From Rhyacophila brunnea (Eukaryota > Arthropoda > Insecta > Trichoptera > Rhyacophilidae): a stretch of DNA of 64,000 nucleotides. The notes beneath the pieces were generated by a model. It worked only from the letters and a program-made list of their open reading frames with translations. It was not told the DNA's origin and did no database searches. The position numbers were made by a program, and so were the translations under genes. Each line of letters opens with the position of its first letter. The stretch's first letter is position 1. The stretch spans positions 104,705 to 168,704 of the forward strand of contig JAGYXB010000443.1 in the NCBI GenBank assembly GCA_022495005.1. The letters are read 5' to 3'. Positions 52,685-63,775 of the stretch are shown here, in pieces.

Positions 52685-52920
52685 CAGTGGCCGCGCTGCT
52701 TAAGTGTTGGACTATAACGCCGTGGGTCCCAGGTTCGAATCCTGGGGCTGGCAAGTACACATATTGTTTTTCAATTTGTGTGTGTCAGGGTATGGAACTA
52801 ATAGGTTGAGCAAGTGGCTGACATCCATTTCTCGTAAAAAATAAAATTTGTTAATACAAACCTCTACTCTGTGGAGGCCCATATGATCCTATTTGGATCG
52901 GACATGGTCGAAAGAAAGAA
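52685..52920 (+). mobile_element. SINE-1 copy
   Basis: GTGGCCGCGCTGCTTAAGTG, GGTTCGAATCC, TTGAGCAAGTGGCTGACATC, and tail ATCGGACATGGTCGAAAGAA. It directly follows the foldback element's right end. Confidence 0.9.
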
Positions 52921-52924
52921 AAAT

Positions 52925-53710
52925 TAAAGAAAATAAATATGTTTTTAAATTTACCTATAAAATGTGCGTTTGGTGAATGAAACAATTACAACCAACTAAT
53001 TGTAATTGTTACAATAAGTGCTAATACTTTAATACAAACCTACCCTAAGTTTGATAATATTTATCTTTAGTGGTCGATAAGTATAGATTAGACCCACTGA
53101 TCTGTTAGTCGATGTTTTACCACACGCTGAAATACTTGATATATTAAAATGTAAAGCTGCACTATTTTGCATTCTCCAGAGGTCAAGGAGATATTTAGTT
53201 AAGACCTTGATTTCTTGTCTTATAAAATTAAATTTTATGTGTAACCACGTAAAACCGTGTTTGTTATATTATTGTTGTAAGAACTGTCCATACATTGACA
53301 TAATATAATAATAGCCATAAATATAACCAAGAAGGCGCTTCTGTTTTATTTCAGACTACGCCTTTGAAATAAAATCACGACGGTTAATTTTATGTCGTCC
53401 ATAGAAAGTAACACAATACCCAAATAAAAATGATGTAGTTACAGTAAAGATTCTATTTTAGATTTCCTTGTTTATTTTCTCTTACAGGTCATACCGTACG
53501 TCTATTCACGCATTTCGCTCATCTGTGTAGATTCCAGCTCTCTATTGTCCAGTTGTCATGCCAACCAATAATTCGACGTCCAATCGACATGGTCCAGTCA
53601 GCGTCACCCAATCATCGGCGGCGCAGATCGTCCCATTTCCCAACAATCAATTAATACTAATATAGCGTACTTTCATTGCATCTGCTAATAATTGTATATT
53701 TACTTAATGC
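52925..53710. other. AT-rich stretch without recognised features
   Basis: Nothing placed. Confidence 0.4.
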
Positions 53711-53715
53711 TATAC

Positions 53716-54063
53716 TTCAGCTGGGGCACAGTCTAAAACGATCGTGACTACGCAACGCGAAGATTTTGCAAACGACGCGTGCAGAACAAAACATAATTTG
53801 TCATAAAAATTCAACATGCGTCCATTTAATTTTATGTTTATTGTTCTATTAGTAATAATACTAATATATTCATTGAGATGTTTTCTTTTTCAAGTAAATG
53901 GGTAACGTTTTTTTGTCATTTTTACACGATTTAAGAATTAATTTTCCGATGCCATCAAAAATTAATTGACGTGTTCACAGCTCGACTTTCGCTCTCCGAT
54001 TGACAGAAAGTCCGAAATTTCGTCGCACCTATAGTTGAAAATTATTTACCGTTTCACTGAAGT
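53716..54063. mobile_element. Terminal-inverted-repeat element, about 350 bp
   Basis: ACTTCAGCTGGGGCACAG at the left and (reversed) ACTTCAGTGAAACGGTAAAT at the right share ACTTCAG(C/T)GRRRC. Left-part sequence recurs at 11482-11592 and right-part sequence at 43190-43345. No coding. Confidence 0.55.
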
Positions 54064-54074
54064 ATGCTCTTTAT

Positions 54075-54705
54075 AATGGAGTTATTTTTAGAATTTATTA
54101 CATGATTAGTTTTTATGTATTATTTTTGTGATTTAATTTGTAATATGACATACTACCATATCTGTCTTTTATTGTAATTCATAATGTGATGAATATATTT
54201 TTAATAGTATGAGTGTTTTTATTGTTTTATTATTCCGTCCTCCGACAGATATTCAGTTCACTCAGCAAAGCCGAATATTGCCGAACTTTTCACTATTTCC
54301 GCAAATATCCGATGCGTTTCGACTATTCGTGTGAGTTTTACAACAGTACGACCGCTAAGTATTTGTGGACGTGCGCGCCGGGCCTTACCGATAGTTAAAA
54401 CATAGAAATTTGAGAGTTGACAAGTGGATTGTCGCTTTTAAGAAACATAATTTACAAATTAAAGATATCCTAATTGGTGTGGTTGAGAAAAGGTTAACAG
54501 CAATGCAAATCTGTGAAGATTTATTTTAATATAGAGTTGACTGATGGAAAAGATTCTTGGTCTCGAAATACATAACGTTGTTATTTTTTTATATTCCTTT
54601 ATTTGAGAATATCGATGACTTAGTTTCATTCTCTCAAATGTATGGATCAGAACCAGACTTGTCCAATCGACAAGAACGAAACGAAAGTTCGACACTAATC
54701 GCTAT
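54075..54705. other. Stretch without recognised features
   Basis: Two short frames (54213-54398 plus; 54459-54695 minus) with no recognisable family. Otherwise AT-rich. Confidence 0.35.
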
Positions 54706-54710
54706 TAAAT

Positions 54711-55060
54711 GAAGCGCCTAGTTTCAAAAGGGCCTAAAACGATTTTAGGTAGTTTTGAGAAAAATGAGAAAAAAAACATATCTATGAAATCTGTGAACTT
54801 TATGTATTTATTTTTTAATTTGTTACATTCTGAAGAGTATTTTGGCTTTCCATTTTAGGGGTATTTGAAAAGCACATCCCCCCATTTTAGCGGGTTTTGA
54901 AATTTACCCTAATTTTTGATCTTACGTATTTACGGTTTTTGGCGTGTTGTAAAGTTCAATCTTTGACCATAATATCGGTAACAAAAATATGCATCTAAAT
55001 ACATATCTAACTCAAAAAAATTCAAAAACCGTTTTAGGGGCCTTTGAAACTAGGCGCTTC
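54711..55060. mobile_element. MITE with GAAGCGCCTAGTTTC ends
   Basis: Left GAAGCGCCTAGTTTCAAAAGGG and right CCTTTGAAACTAGGCGCTTC are near-perfect inverted ends of about 35 bp (GGCCTAAAACG is shared further in). AAAT stands on each side and may be a 4-bp duplication. A right-half copy lies at 12670-12822. Confidence 0.8.
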
Positions 55061-55064
55061 AAAT

Positions 55065-55800
55065 ATTCATTTTTTGTCAGGTTCAAATAATTATGACTAT
55101 CACTAAAAAATGTCTTATGACACTATCTACAGTCATTTCTCATAAAGTAAAACTTAAAACACATAAAATAATTCATTATGAGTGCCATATTTGTCTTTTC
55201 CACATAAAAATGGCGGACAAGTCTGACATTCGTGAAATGCTTGAAGAAACAGATAAAGAGTTGTCATTATAATTACAACAGTGAATACAAGCCTTCATGT
55301 GATTCATCTGATAAATTATCAGTTATTTTGCTAAAACATTATTAAGTTTTTTTTCAATGAATCTATAACTTTAACACTAATTATCTCATAACTGAATAAT
55401 TGTGGGTTGGACAAGTCTGGTTCTGGTCTACACAAATGGTAGCGTGATTAAATGTTTCTAAACCGGGGTCATGTAACCCATTTGGTCAACAACATGTCAG
55501 AGGAGCCACAGCCAGAATACATTATTTCAATATATTACTTAATAAGAAATCAACTAAAATACAATAAGTAAATTACAAGACACATGGTACTTCTCCCTAT
55601 GGGAACAAAGTGTGGCACGGTATGAGATTTGCTATAATAAAAGTATATAGGTAGTGGATTTTTTAAACTTAAAGTGTAAAATATTACCTATTCACATATA
55701 ACTAATTTGTAAATGGGTTATAATATTTAGTTTAATCAATCCAAACGCAAGCATGCATACGATGGACGAGAAGGTAATGTGTCGGTCATTTCGTGTTGTT
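55065..55800. other. AT-rich stretch without recognised features
   Basis: Nothing placed. Confidence 0.4.
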
Positions 55801-55804
55801 TTTA

Positions 55805-55915
55805 AATGTGTGTCGGACCCAGATTATGGACCTAATATGTTGAGAAAATGGCTTACATTCATTTATCGTAAAAACAAAATCTGTTAATGCAACCTCCACT
55901 CTTTGGATGACCATA
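55805..55915 (+). mobile_element. SINE-1 body fragment
   Basis: TATGGACCTAATATGTTGAG, AAATGGCTTACATTC, CAAAATCTGTTAATGCAACC and CCACTCTTTGGATGACCATA. The tRNA head is missing. Confidence 0.75.
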
Positions 55916-55929
55916 ATATTATAATCTCT

Positions 55930-56420
55930 TTATGAGGATTTTTTTACACGCGCATTGCATTTACATACATTCTCTTACACGTGTTAAAGTTTATTCAATA
56001 TTTCCCTACAAAATCGTACTTTCCTACTAAAAAAGTCTCTTATTTTGGCTAAAACCTATAGCAGGAGCTGAATGAAAATCCAAAGATCGTAGTCATCATA
56101 AGTCGATAGAGAAAATACGTTTTAAAAATTTCTATAAACTGCATTCCCTTTGAATACTTCTGTCACCGAGAGCTGTCATAGAAATATAGATAGTATGCAA
56201 TGACATTTTAGATATCACTATCATTTGTTTTCATCAGATTTTCCGAATCATAAATAATATTAAATTTGGAATACCAGAAACGGAAGTGGTTACATCGAAA
56301 AATATCGTAAATGTTATGATTATAGAAATATATATTCATAAAAATATAAAAAAATATTAGAAATGCATTGTATGATAAATTAATTTAATAAAACGCAAAT
56401 TTTTATAGTACTTTTTCTAT
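55930..56420. other. AT-rich stretch
   Basis: Only a palindrome-family fragment (AATTTAATAAAACGCAAATTTTTATAG... from 56387) is recognised. Confidence 0.45.
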
Positions 56421-56426
56421 TTTTAC

Positions 56427-56910
56427 AACGTTTTTATTAGCTCGTATTCTTATTTGTCCGGTGGTTGTTTATCCAGTATAAATCTTGCGATCGATTTTTA
56501 ACTAACTTCCCAACTAGCTAGACATTTGAAACTTTTATAATATTATTAGAACACGATGCGAATGCATTTTTTAATACTTTTAGCCATCTTTAAGTAGAAT
56601 TGAATTCATTTTCAGTTAAATCTGTTTCGTATGAAAAGTTATTTCGGAAGAAATCCGTAATCCAATCCACTATTATTGGTTGCTAAGTGGGTGGTCCTAG
56701 CAACAAAATTATTAATATATACGTGCGTTACTATGGAAATCAAAATGAAATGTCAAAGTGACATTTCAGTATTCTATATTTGTTTGTTTGTTTGTTTTTT
56801 ATTTACTTCATTTATCAAGTACAAGTTTGAGCATATTGAGCATAATAATTCAACAGAAAATTTAAAAACGTTATTATATAAGAAGTTCTTTTTATCTTGT
56901 AATTATTATT
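56427..56910 (-). mobile_element. MITE-A copy, complete
   Basis: TTTTTACAACGTTTTTATTAGC to CTTTTTATCTTGTAATTATT on the minus strand, with all internal landmarks. A 78-codon frame inside is not a gene. Confidence 0.82.
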
Positions 56911-57101
56911 AACTAAATCTGGACCGGTTTCAATTAAAATATTCTTTATAAAACAGGCATTTATCAAAATAAATTCAAAAGGTGACACAAATAATTTAGG
57001 CGGACTATGTGGAATCGAAAATACTAGTTTCGAGATAATTTAACTTTATTGTTTCTAATATTAATACTTTCGACCGAAGGTACTTGATGGAATTTGAATT
57101 T

Positions 57102-57411
57102 AAATTCTAATGGATTCAAGCTCTGTACTATTCCATTTAAGTCGTTTTTTGCGACCCGGGTTTCGCCTTTCGGCATCTTCAGGCGTCGTGTACACTCACC
57201 AAAGGCAAACACACACTGACAACGAACACCCTTAACTCTACCTTATATAGTAAAACAATACAATAAAGTAGGTAAAAACTCCATTACCTACCTATTTAGT
57301 CAGAAATTACAACAAAAAGTACAATAAACAAATTATGAATAGCTGAAGTGTCAGTAAAAAACCCAATTAGTAAAAACCCTATCTTATTAATAACAATACA
57401 CTGGACAGCAT
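57102..57411 (-). repeat. Left arm of a Penelope-like element inverted repeat
   Basis: Near-identical complement of 58101-58413. Contains AGTGTATTGTTATTAATAAG, AGGTAGAGTTAAGGGTG and a hammerhead-like motif. It corresponds to the terminal repeat (pLTR) of a Penelope-like element; Penelope copies are often found as inverted partial pairs. Confidence 0.82.
57153..57182 (-). ncRNA. Hammerhead-ribozyme-like motif (left arm)
   Basis: Complement of the motif at 58332-58361, with identical core residues. Confidence 0.5.
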
Positions 57412-57799
57412 ATTATTATAATAAATCGTCAAACCTAATCATAGGTCAAAATTCTTTATAACAATAAAAAATACTACACTCAAGGGGTGTAAATCGTCAA
57501 TTCTAAGAAAAATAATTAATCGAGTTAACTAATGAGATGTCTATAATAATACTACTTACAAGGTACCTACTTTTATTTTTATAACATTATTTTTAACAAA
57601 AACAAAATTATACATATAAACTCGCTTAATATAATATAATATATAACTCACCTAATATAATATATATATATATATATTATACAATTATGCATACCTAAAT
57701 CCTCATCCCTAGACTCTCATACAAATATATATATATAATCTCATACAAACATATATATAAATTGTGTGTCAATACAATTGACCGTAATATAGTCTCACA

Positions 57800-58078
57800 T
57801 GTAAAACATCATATTATAGGATATAACAAAGGGCTACTAGGAAAGCTGAGTTGATCGTTCAATATAGGTAAGCTCTGCAACTGTGCTCTATTTATTTCTA
57901 ATATTTCTTGGTAGAATAATTTATAATCACCCGTATGACTGTGAAGTAGTTTTGCACCCTTTTCAATGTCAAACGTGTGTTTTTCATTTAATAAGTGGTT
58001 AGCAAACGTTGAAGCATCCTTCTCCAATCTTTGGGCTGCTAAATGTTCTGAAATTCTAATATTTAATTGGACTGGATA
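57800..58078 (-). pseudogene. Penelope-like element GIY-YIG endonuclease C-terminus
   Basis: The minus frame reads VQLNIRISEHLAAQRLEKDA, STFANHLLNEKHTFDIEKG, AKLLHSHTGDYKLFYQE, ILEINRAQ, then a serine/proline tail and a stop. The R-x-x-EH...(S)xxAxHLLxxxHxFDxxxxxxLxxxxxxxxxxxxE-x-IxI pattern is the second half of the GIY-YIG domain that follows the reverse transcriptase in Penelope-like elements and nicks DNA for integration. The catalytic GIY and YIG strands would be upstream and are absent: the frame meets the right inverted arm at about 58080. Part of a 5'-truncated element. Confidence 0.8.
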
Positions 58079-58100
58079 CTGGACAGCATATTATAATAAT

Positions 58101-58413
58101 ATGCTGTCCAGTGTATTGTTATTAATAAGATAGGGTTTTTACTAATTGGGTTTTTTTTACTGACACTTCAGCTATTCATAATTTGTTTATTGTACTTTTT
58201 GTTGTAATTTCTGACTAAATAGGTAGGTAATGGAGTTTTTACCTACTTTTTTGTATTGTTTTACTATATAAGGTAGAGTTAAGGGTGTTCGTTGTCAGTG
58301 TGTGTTTGCCTTTGGTGAGTGTACACGACGCCTGAAGATGCCGAAAGGCGAAACCCGGGTCGCAAAAAACGACTTAAATGGAACAGTACAGAGCTTGAAT
58401 CCATTAGAATTTA
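58101..58413 (+). repeat. Right arm of the Penelope-like inverted repeat
   Basis: Inverse of 57102-57411 at very high identity, so the two arms arose from one event or were homogenised. At the inner edge, 58083-58114 is itself a hairpin (CTGGACAGCATATTA and its complement). Further related sequence extends to about 58440. Confidence 0.85.
58332..58361 (+). ncRNA. Hammerhead-ribozyme-like motif (right arm)
   Basis: Core order: CTGAAGA (consensus CUGANGA) at 58332-58338; a small stem II TGCC-GAAA-GGC; GAAA at 58350-58353; a tiny stem III ACC-CG-GGT; and the cleavage-type triplet GTC ending at 58361. Penelope-like elements are known to carry such minimal hammerheads in their terminal repeats. 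Stem I is weak here (only GC/GC next to the core), and stem II is short, so activity is uncertain. Confidence 0.55.
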
Positions 58414-58444
58414 TTGTTTCTAATCAAAGGCAATGGCAAGATTT

Positions 58445-58838
58445 TGTGTACTATTATTAACAGTGTTATCTTACTGTTGCTTTTAAGTTACAGGATTTTT
58501 TTAATAAATGCAACAGCGGCTTTCTAAAAATTCTAAATGGGAAGTTACATTTATTAAAAATCTCAGTTATTCATTATGTCAGTATTAATAGCTTTCACTA
58601 ATCGATTGGCAAACTTATTTGAAAATAAACTTTATTCATTTTATCTCACTTTTGCCTTCAGGTAGCAATATGTACAATTTTCCGGACATGACTTAGCTCG
58701 TCTATTTGACGGTTAAAATCGTAACGCATGTCTATTTTTTCCGCGCATTTTATCCATACGTGCTGCGCCAAATTTCCTTCGTCTAGTTGGCCCGTCATCT
58801 AGTTGTCATGGTCTATGCTTAGTATCCATACTGTATCC
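58445..58838. other. Stretch without recognised features
   Basis: AT-rich, with triplicated GTATCCATACT units at 58821-58850 at the edge of the LTR. Confidence 0.45.
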
Positions 58839-58841
58839 ATA

Positions 58842-60056
58842 CTGTATCCATAACTCCCCTCTCTACGATATCACCCCAATGAAAATAAATTGTCTTTTGC
58901 TTAATTTATCGACACACTAAGTTACTAAGTATGTACCAATGTTAATAATATTCGATCGGTGTGATTTCGACTATTGCAATGCACCTACGCAATATTATGT
59001 TATGATCAAACTCAATTTAATCACCCTATCTAGCTGTGTTACTATACACATATAAACCCTTGTATGTGAACTAAGCATCACTAATATTACTTAATTGCCA
59101 TTTCATATTTTGTATACTATTATAAATAGTTTTAATATCATTCAACCCAAACCATTCAAGTTGTTCAAACTTAGCTCAGATCTACTCTCCGAGTTGTTTA
59201 ACTGTGGATTGAACTCTCCTGATTTCTTTCCCTTTTATTTACCACATGTAACTGTAGTTTGAGACCATAGCGAATAAACATCACTAAAGATTAACGTCCA
59301 TCGAGTCTTATTACTGACATACACCTTCCACTGGACCATGCAAGGGATCTGAGCCTGTTGGTAAGGACCTGGCAGAAAAACTGGGTTGCTTCCACCAAAG
59401 GCACGCACACATATGTGTCTTTTCCAAATATCAAATGGCGAATGGAGATAACCGCTTTGACTCCAGATCATTATACCAGTCAATTCTTGACTGGAGTTGG
59501 TGGCTACGCTGGTAAGCTCTTTGAACTTGGTCTTGTTACCCGTTCAACATGTCCATGTGGCGGAGAAATACAGGATGCAAACCACATCCTCTGGGAATGT
59601 CCCAAAATGTCTACGGAAAGTAAAGAACTGCTCAAGTCGGTTCAATCAGCTGTTGGGCCCGTCGCCACAAAGGCCAATTTTATTGCATTTATTTAGAAAA
59701 TTTGTGGCGTCATACTGTCAACGTGAAGATCTCTTCACTTAAAATATTCGGCAGTGTTGTAATAGCTTTAATTTGTTATTTAATACTATTTTTAATATTG
59801 CCTCTACGTGGTCAACTCTCTCATGGGTACCTTAACTTAAAGTCATGTAAATTCAGTCAAAGCACATTTTAGTGCATGGCGACATTAGTCTTGGGTTACT
59901 GCTCCTGAGACATTCTCAGTCATAAAAAAATTATGCTTCACACCAAACGTAGGGTCCCGAGATACGCCCGATTAAGACCGTGTGTGGTACGGGGCGGGTG
60001 TGGTTTGGTGGGGCCATTAACTTCAATGTTGGTAAGGATTTCCGTTGCCGAAAACA
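58842..60056 (+). mobile_element. Solo LTR (third copy), interrupted by a LINE
   Basis: Follows the LTR family of 41526-42634 from TATCCATAACTCCCCTCTC to TTCCGTTGCCGAAAACA. The 5' TGTTATG and 3' TAACA termini are eroded. Without the inserted LINE and one duplicate the length is about 540 bp, close to the 552-553 bp of the other copies. Confidence 0.82.
59368..60026 (+). pseudogene. 5'-truncated LINE with 12-bp target duplication
   Basis: TGTTGGTAAGGA flanks it at 59356-59367 and 60027-60038, inside the LTR. The frame reads WQKNWVASTKGTHTYVSFP, EITALTPDHYTSQFLTGVGG, STCPCGGEIQDANHILWEC, PKMSTESKELLKSV, ATKANFIAFI and then a stop. The true end (RKFVASYCQREDLFT, stop) continues in the next frame, so one indel near 59690 separates them. 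The C-x-C...H-x4-C knuckle and FLTG-GG-Y motif are the ORF2 C-terminus of R1/I/Jockey-group LINEs. The 3'UTR runs to GGCCATTAACTTCAA with no long poly(A). Four copies of this family's tail are in the window (also 19480, 40028 and 62630). Confidence 0.92.
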
Positions 60057-60059
60057 AAA

Positions 60060-60695
60060 GACTGTCTCGAATCAATTATCTAAGTAATTATTCTTAAATG
60101 GATCCATTATAATACATGTCTTTGACGCGAACATGTGCAAAGTTTAATTAATCGAATAGTTTCTTAAAAGATTATCAATTAATTATTATGTATTTAAATA
60201 TTAAAACAGCCGTTATAGTTAATGATGACATGCGGCAATAGTGTTTTCCTTTTTTGAAAAAAAAATCACAAAAATTATGTACAGAAAACAGCATTCGTTG
60301 ATATTTTAATGATATCAGGTGTTAAAAATTAAATATCGAAATTATTTATGTTAAGTGTATGTTAAATTATTTAAAAAAACCAAAAATTCTTACTGCAAAA
60401 GTCGCATAGACCGCCGTAAAAGAAGATAATCGAAATATAGGCTGACCATGGTATTATCTAAGACCAATACGGGAAGATACTAATGATTGTAGTACAAGTA
60501 CAAGTAGAATGGTGATAAAGTTATTAATTTGATTTTCGATTGTAAATTCTATAAAACTGTTTGCAAATTTTGTAAACGATGTCTCGTTCTCAAATGATCA
60601 TCTTTCGTTTTTAACATTTAGGTCAACCAACAGGATTAATCATGAACGTATAAGCACAATATGCGAAATAAAATAAAATAATAATTATTGATATT
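60060..60695. other. AT-rich stretch without recognised features
   Basis: Nothing placed. Confidence 0.4.
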
Positions 60696-60699
60696 CTAA

Positions 60700-61154
60700 C
60701 TGAGGGTTGGAGCGGAGCCTTTTTTGAGTTGCTCGGCTCTGGGACTTAATACTTGCTCCAACTCCGCTCCAGGATCTGCTCCGTTTCAGGTAAAAAGGTT
60801 TTATAATGTATACAAAAGATATAAAAATAAGTAGTTTTGAAATAAGGGTGTTTGTCCTTTTCATTATTAATTCCATTAAACAAAATTTCCAACAGCAAAT
60901 CGTCTTTCATTATCTGCTTTTTCTGTAAAAAAAATGAGGTTATTTATTACTTGGTAGTGTTGACGCATTTCAAATAATTCCAGTGTTGCAAAGTGTCAAA
61001 TATAATATTTTCATTGGATTTTCGCACAAAAATTGAATAATAAAATAAATCCGGAGCAGTCGAGTACTAAAAATTTTCGGTGATCCTGCTCCGGGTAGAA
61101 CCTTATTGCTCCACTGCTCTGTGCTTCTGCTCCGAGCTCCGCTCCAACGCTCTG
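60700..61154. mobile_element. hAT-like MITE with GGAGCGGAGC subterminal repeats
   Basis: Left CTGAGGGTTGGAGCGGAGCC and, reversed, right CAGAGCGTTGGAGCGGAGCT are inverted ends. GCTCC/GGAGC blocks recur at least ten times in the outer 100 bp of each side (for example TGCTCCAACTCCGCTCCAGG). No matching 8-bp flank was found. Interior is AT-rich and non-coding. Confidence 0.7.
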
Positions 61155-61238
61155 CTGATAACAGACGGATACAGAAAGCATAATTAAATCAAACAATACA
61201 AATATTTCAGAGACCTATTAAAAAGTATTGAAAGAGAA

Positions 61239-61456
61239 CACCCACAATGGTCGAACGGTTACTGCGTCAGCTTATATTGTCGTGGGTCCCAGGCTCGAAT
61301 CCTGGGTCTGGAAAATACACATAATATATTGTTTTTCAAATTGTTGACGGTCAGAGTATGAACCTAAATGTTTGAGCTAGTGGCTAACACCTATTTCTCG
61401 TTAAAACAAAACAATATGTTTATACAACCTGCATTATGTGGAGGCTCATATGAATA
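61239..61456 (+). mobile_element. SINE-1 copy, diverged
   Basis: ATGGTCGAACGGTTACTGCG, GGCTCGAATCC (B box with one change) and GTGGAGGCTCATATGAATAA. AAAGAGAA occurs at 61231-61238 and 61457-61464, a likely duplication. A MITE-A copy starts at once after it. Confidence 0.82.
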
Positions 61457-61464
61457 AAAGAGAA

Positions 61465-61908
61465 ATAATAACAAGATAAATAGAACTTTTCCTATACCAC
61501 GTTTTTAAATTTTCTGTTGAATCATATAAACTTGACAATTCTATGTATTAATAAATACTTTTTTTTTGTACTTGATAGAAATACTGAATAAATATAGAAT
61601 ATTAAAATGTCATTTTGACATGTCATATTGATTTCCATAGTAACGCACGTATATATTAATAATTTAGTTGCTAGGACCCCCTTAGCAGCCAATAATAATA
61701 ACTTTCCATACAAAACAGAATTAACTGAAAATGAATTCAATTCTGGTTACAAATGGCTAAAAGTATTAAAAGAATGCACTGTCGTCGTATTCTGATATAT
61801 TCTAAAAGTTTCAAATGCCTAGCTATTCGGGAAGTTAGTTAAAAATTGATTGCAAGATTTGTACTGGACAAACAAGAAAATGAGCTAATAAAAACGTGGT
61901 AAAATACC
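61465..61908 (+). mobile_element. MITE-A copy
   Basis: TAATAACAAGATAAATAGAAC to AATAAAAACGTGGTAAAAT with all internal landmarks. Confidence 0.82.
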
Positions 61909-61909
61909 T

Positions 61910-62625
61910 ATACACATACGCACAACTCTTAAAAATATAGTCATTGAATGCAATATTATAATCACACATAAAATGAGTGAACATTACAAAATTTTAATTA
62001 ATAATTAAGACGCTCACAGACAACGGTTCAACAATGCACCCAGGGTCCCAGGATAACATTTAGTAATAGTTAGATTTTAATAAAAAAAATAATGTTCCAC
62101 AGAACATGGATAGTATGGCTATACTAACAATGATGATCACCTTGAAATATAAAAATAAAAACAGCAAATTGTTATAAAAAATATTTTGAACATAACTATT
62201 ACTCGTATTCAATGATAATTGTTGACATTACATCCTGGAGATAACAATTCAGTTTATTTATTGAACATTTTAACGCTTCAAAATAGTTTTTCTGTTCATT
62301 TATTGATGACACATTGGTGTATTTTTCCAGGAAAATCATCAAGAGTGAGCCAACGTGTGGATTCTATCTCCGTCCGTTGGGAATATCTTGGTTGCTTTCC
62401 AGTACGGTATACCAAGTATACGGTAGTCATTGGTAGCTCTATCTGGCCAGAGAGTTTTTGGTCTATCTCTTCTCTCCGACCTATTTGACCCCGTTTCCTA
62501 GTTCATTATTGTTTATATGATGCACATAAGCTAGCTAGCGGAGTCTCCTAATATTGATTGATTAAACTAGCCTTAAATATCTGAGGGTGCATTGGAGATA
62601 ATTTAAGATGCAAAGAGAGCTTACT
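61910..62625. other. Stretch with one unrecognised 89-codon frame
   Basis: The frame at 62219-62488 (plus) starts at TTG and includes SVRWEYLGCFPVRYTKYTVV. No family is recognised; the surroundings are AT-rich. Confidence 0.3.
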
Positions 62626-62629
62626 ATTA

Positions 62630-62905
62630 TTGAAGTTAATGGCCCCACCAAACCACACTCGTCCCGCACCACACCCGGTTTTAATCGGGCGTATCACGTA
62701 ATCTTACGTTAAATGTGAAGCAGAATCAAAAAATGTGCTTTGACTGAATTAAGATGTCAAAGTTAAGGTACCCATGGGAGAGATGAGCACGTAGAGGCAA
62801 TATTAAAAATTGTAGTAAATAACAAATTAAAGTTAATACAAAACTGCCGAACATTCTAAGTGAAGAGATCTTCATGTTGGCAGTATGATGCCGCAAATTT
62901 TCTAA
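62630..62905 (-). pseudogene. LINE tail (same family as 59368-60026)
   Basis: The minus strand gives RKFAASYCQHEDLFT then a stop (about 62840-62895), the family C-terminus, followed by the 3'UTR phrases CTCCCATGGGTACC, GATACGCCCGATTAAAACCG and the 3' end GGCCATTAACTTCAA. Extremely 5'-truncated: under 20 codons remain. Confidence 0.82.
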
Positions 62906-62999
62906 ATGCATTTAGAAAATTATTGCATTTAGCTTATTATCATAAGAAAAATGATTGGAGCAACATTCAACTTGATGTGGAAATTCTGGGATTCACGAC

Positions 63000-63767
63000 T
63001 AGGGAATCCAATCCCGAGCCAAAGTTCTGATCCCGGGATTTCGGGATTACAATTTGACAATCCCGGGATCCCAGGACTGGTCCCGGGATTGGCATTTTTT
63101 TCCATTGTTAATATAAAAAAATTATATTCACAAACAACATTGATAAAATCGGTCAAAAATAAATCTAGTATAATTTATACTATTTAAGACATTTATTGTT
63201 AATATTGTATATCTATGTTCAATCTTGGAAATACATAAGTGTAATGGAGTAAATAAATATTGTAATATAAATAATAATGTGAATTTAATATGAGATTGCT
63301 GTTTCTGATAGACTATAATATGATAAGACTTAATGAATGGATTAGCGAGATTTAAAATAGTAAAGTAAATAATCATGCCGTACTTATGGCCTTTCCGCTT
63401 CATAAATCTAATTAGTCAGCCAAATATGAAACTGCCGTAAAACGTATGAGATCATGGTGGAATTATTTTGTTAAAAGTGCGAAGCATTCTTTTTTTTAAT
63501 CTTTCTCATTTTCAATAATTTATGTGAAAAAATAAAATAAATCGGCAACTTACACATGGGGATAAATCAAACTTCATTCAAACTCAGTTTATTTCTAATG
63601 TAGTTATTTTTTATTATAATTATTTTTTTCTGTTATATTTTTGCTTTTATTTTATGTTCCATAAAAATTTATAAAAAAATTGATCCTGAAATCCCGGGAT
63701 TATATTAATCAATCCCGGGATTCATAGGTATCGAAAATAGCTCGGGATCCCGAGATTGGAATCCCTA
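63000..63767. mobile_element. hAT-type element with TCCCGGGAT ends (copy 3)
   Basis: TAGGGAATCCAATCCCGAGC and (reversed) TAGGGATTCCAATCTCGGG ends. Flanking 8-mers TTCACGAC (62992-62999) and TGCACGAC (63768-63775) agree at 7 of 8. Same body as copy 1 with small insertions. Frames inside it are not genes. Confidence 0.9.
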
Positions 63768-63775
63768 TGCACGAC

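Noticed and set aside
56676..56912. 78-codon plus-strand frame with hydrophobic stretch
   Set aside because: It lies wholly within a MITE-A copy and is not kept open in the other copies.
58860..59370. Full-length LTR retrotransposon between 41526 and 60056
   Set aside because: The LTR copies are 17 kb apart, have their own duplications or eroded ends, and no gag or pol coding lies between them in a matching arrangement.
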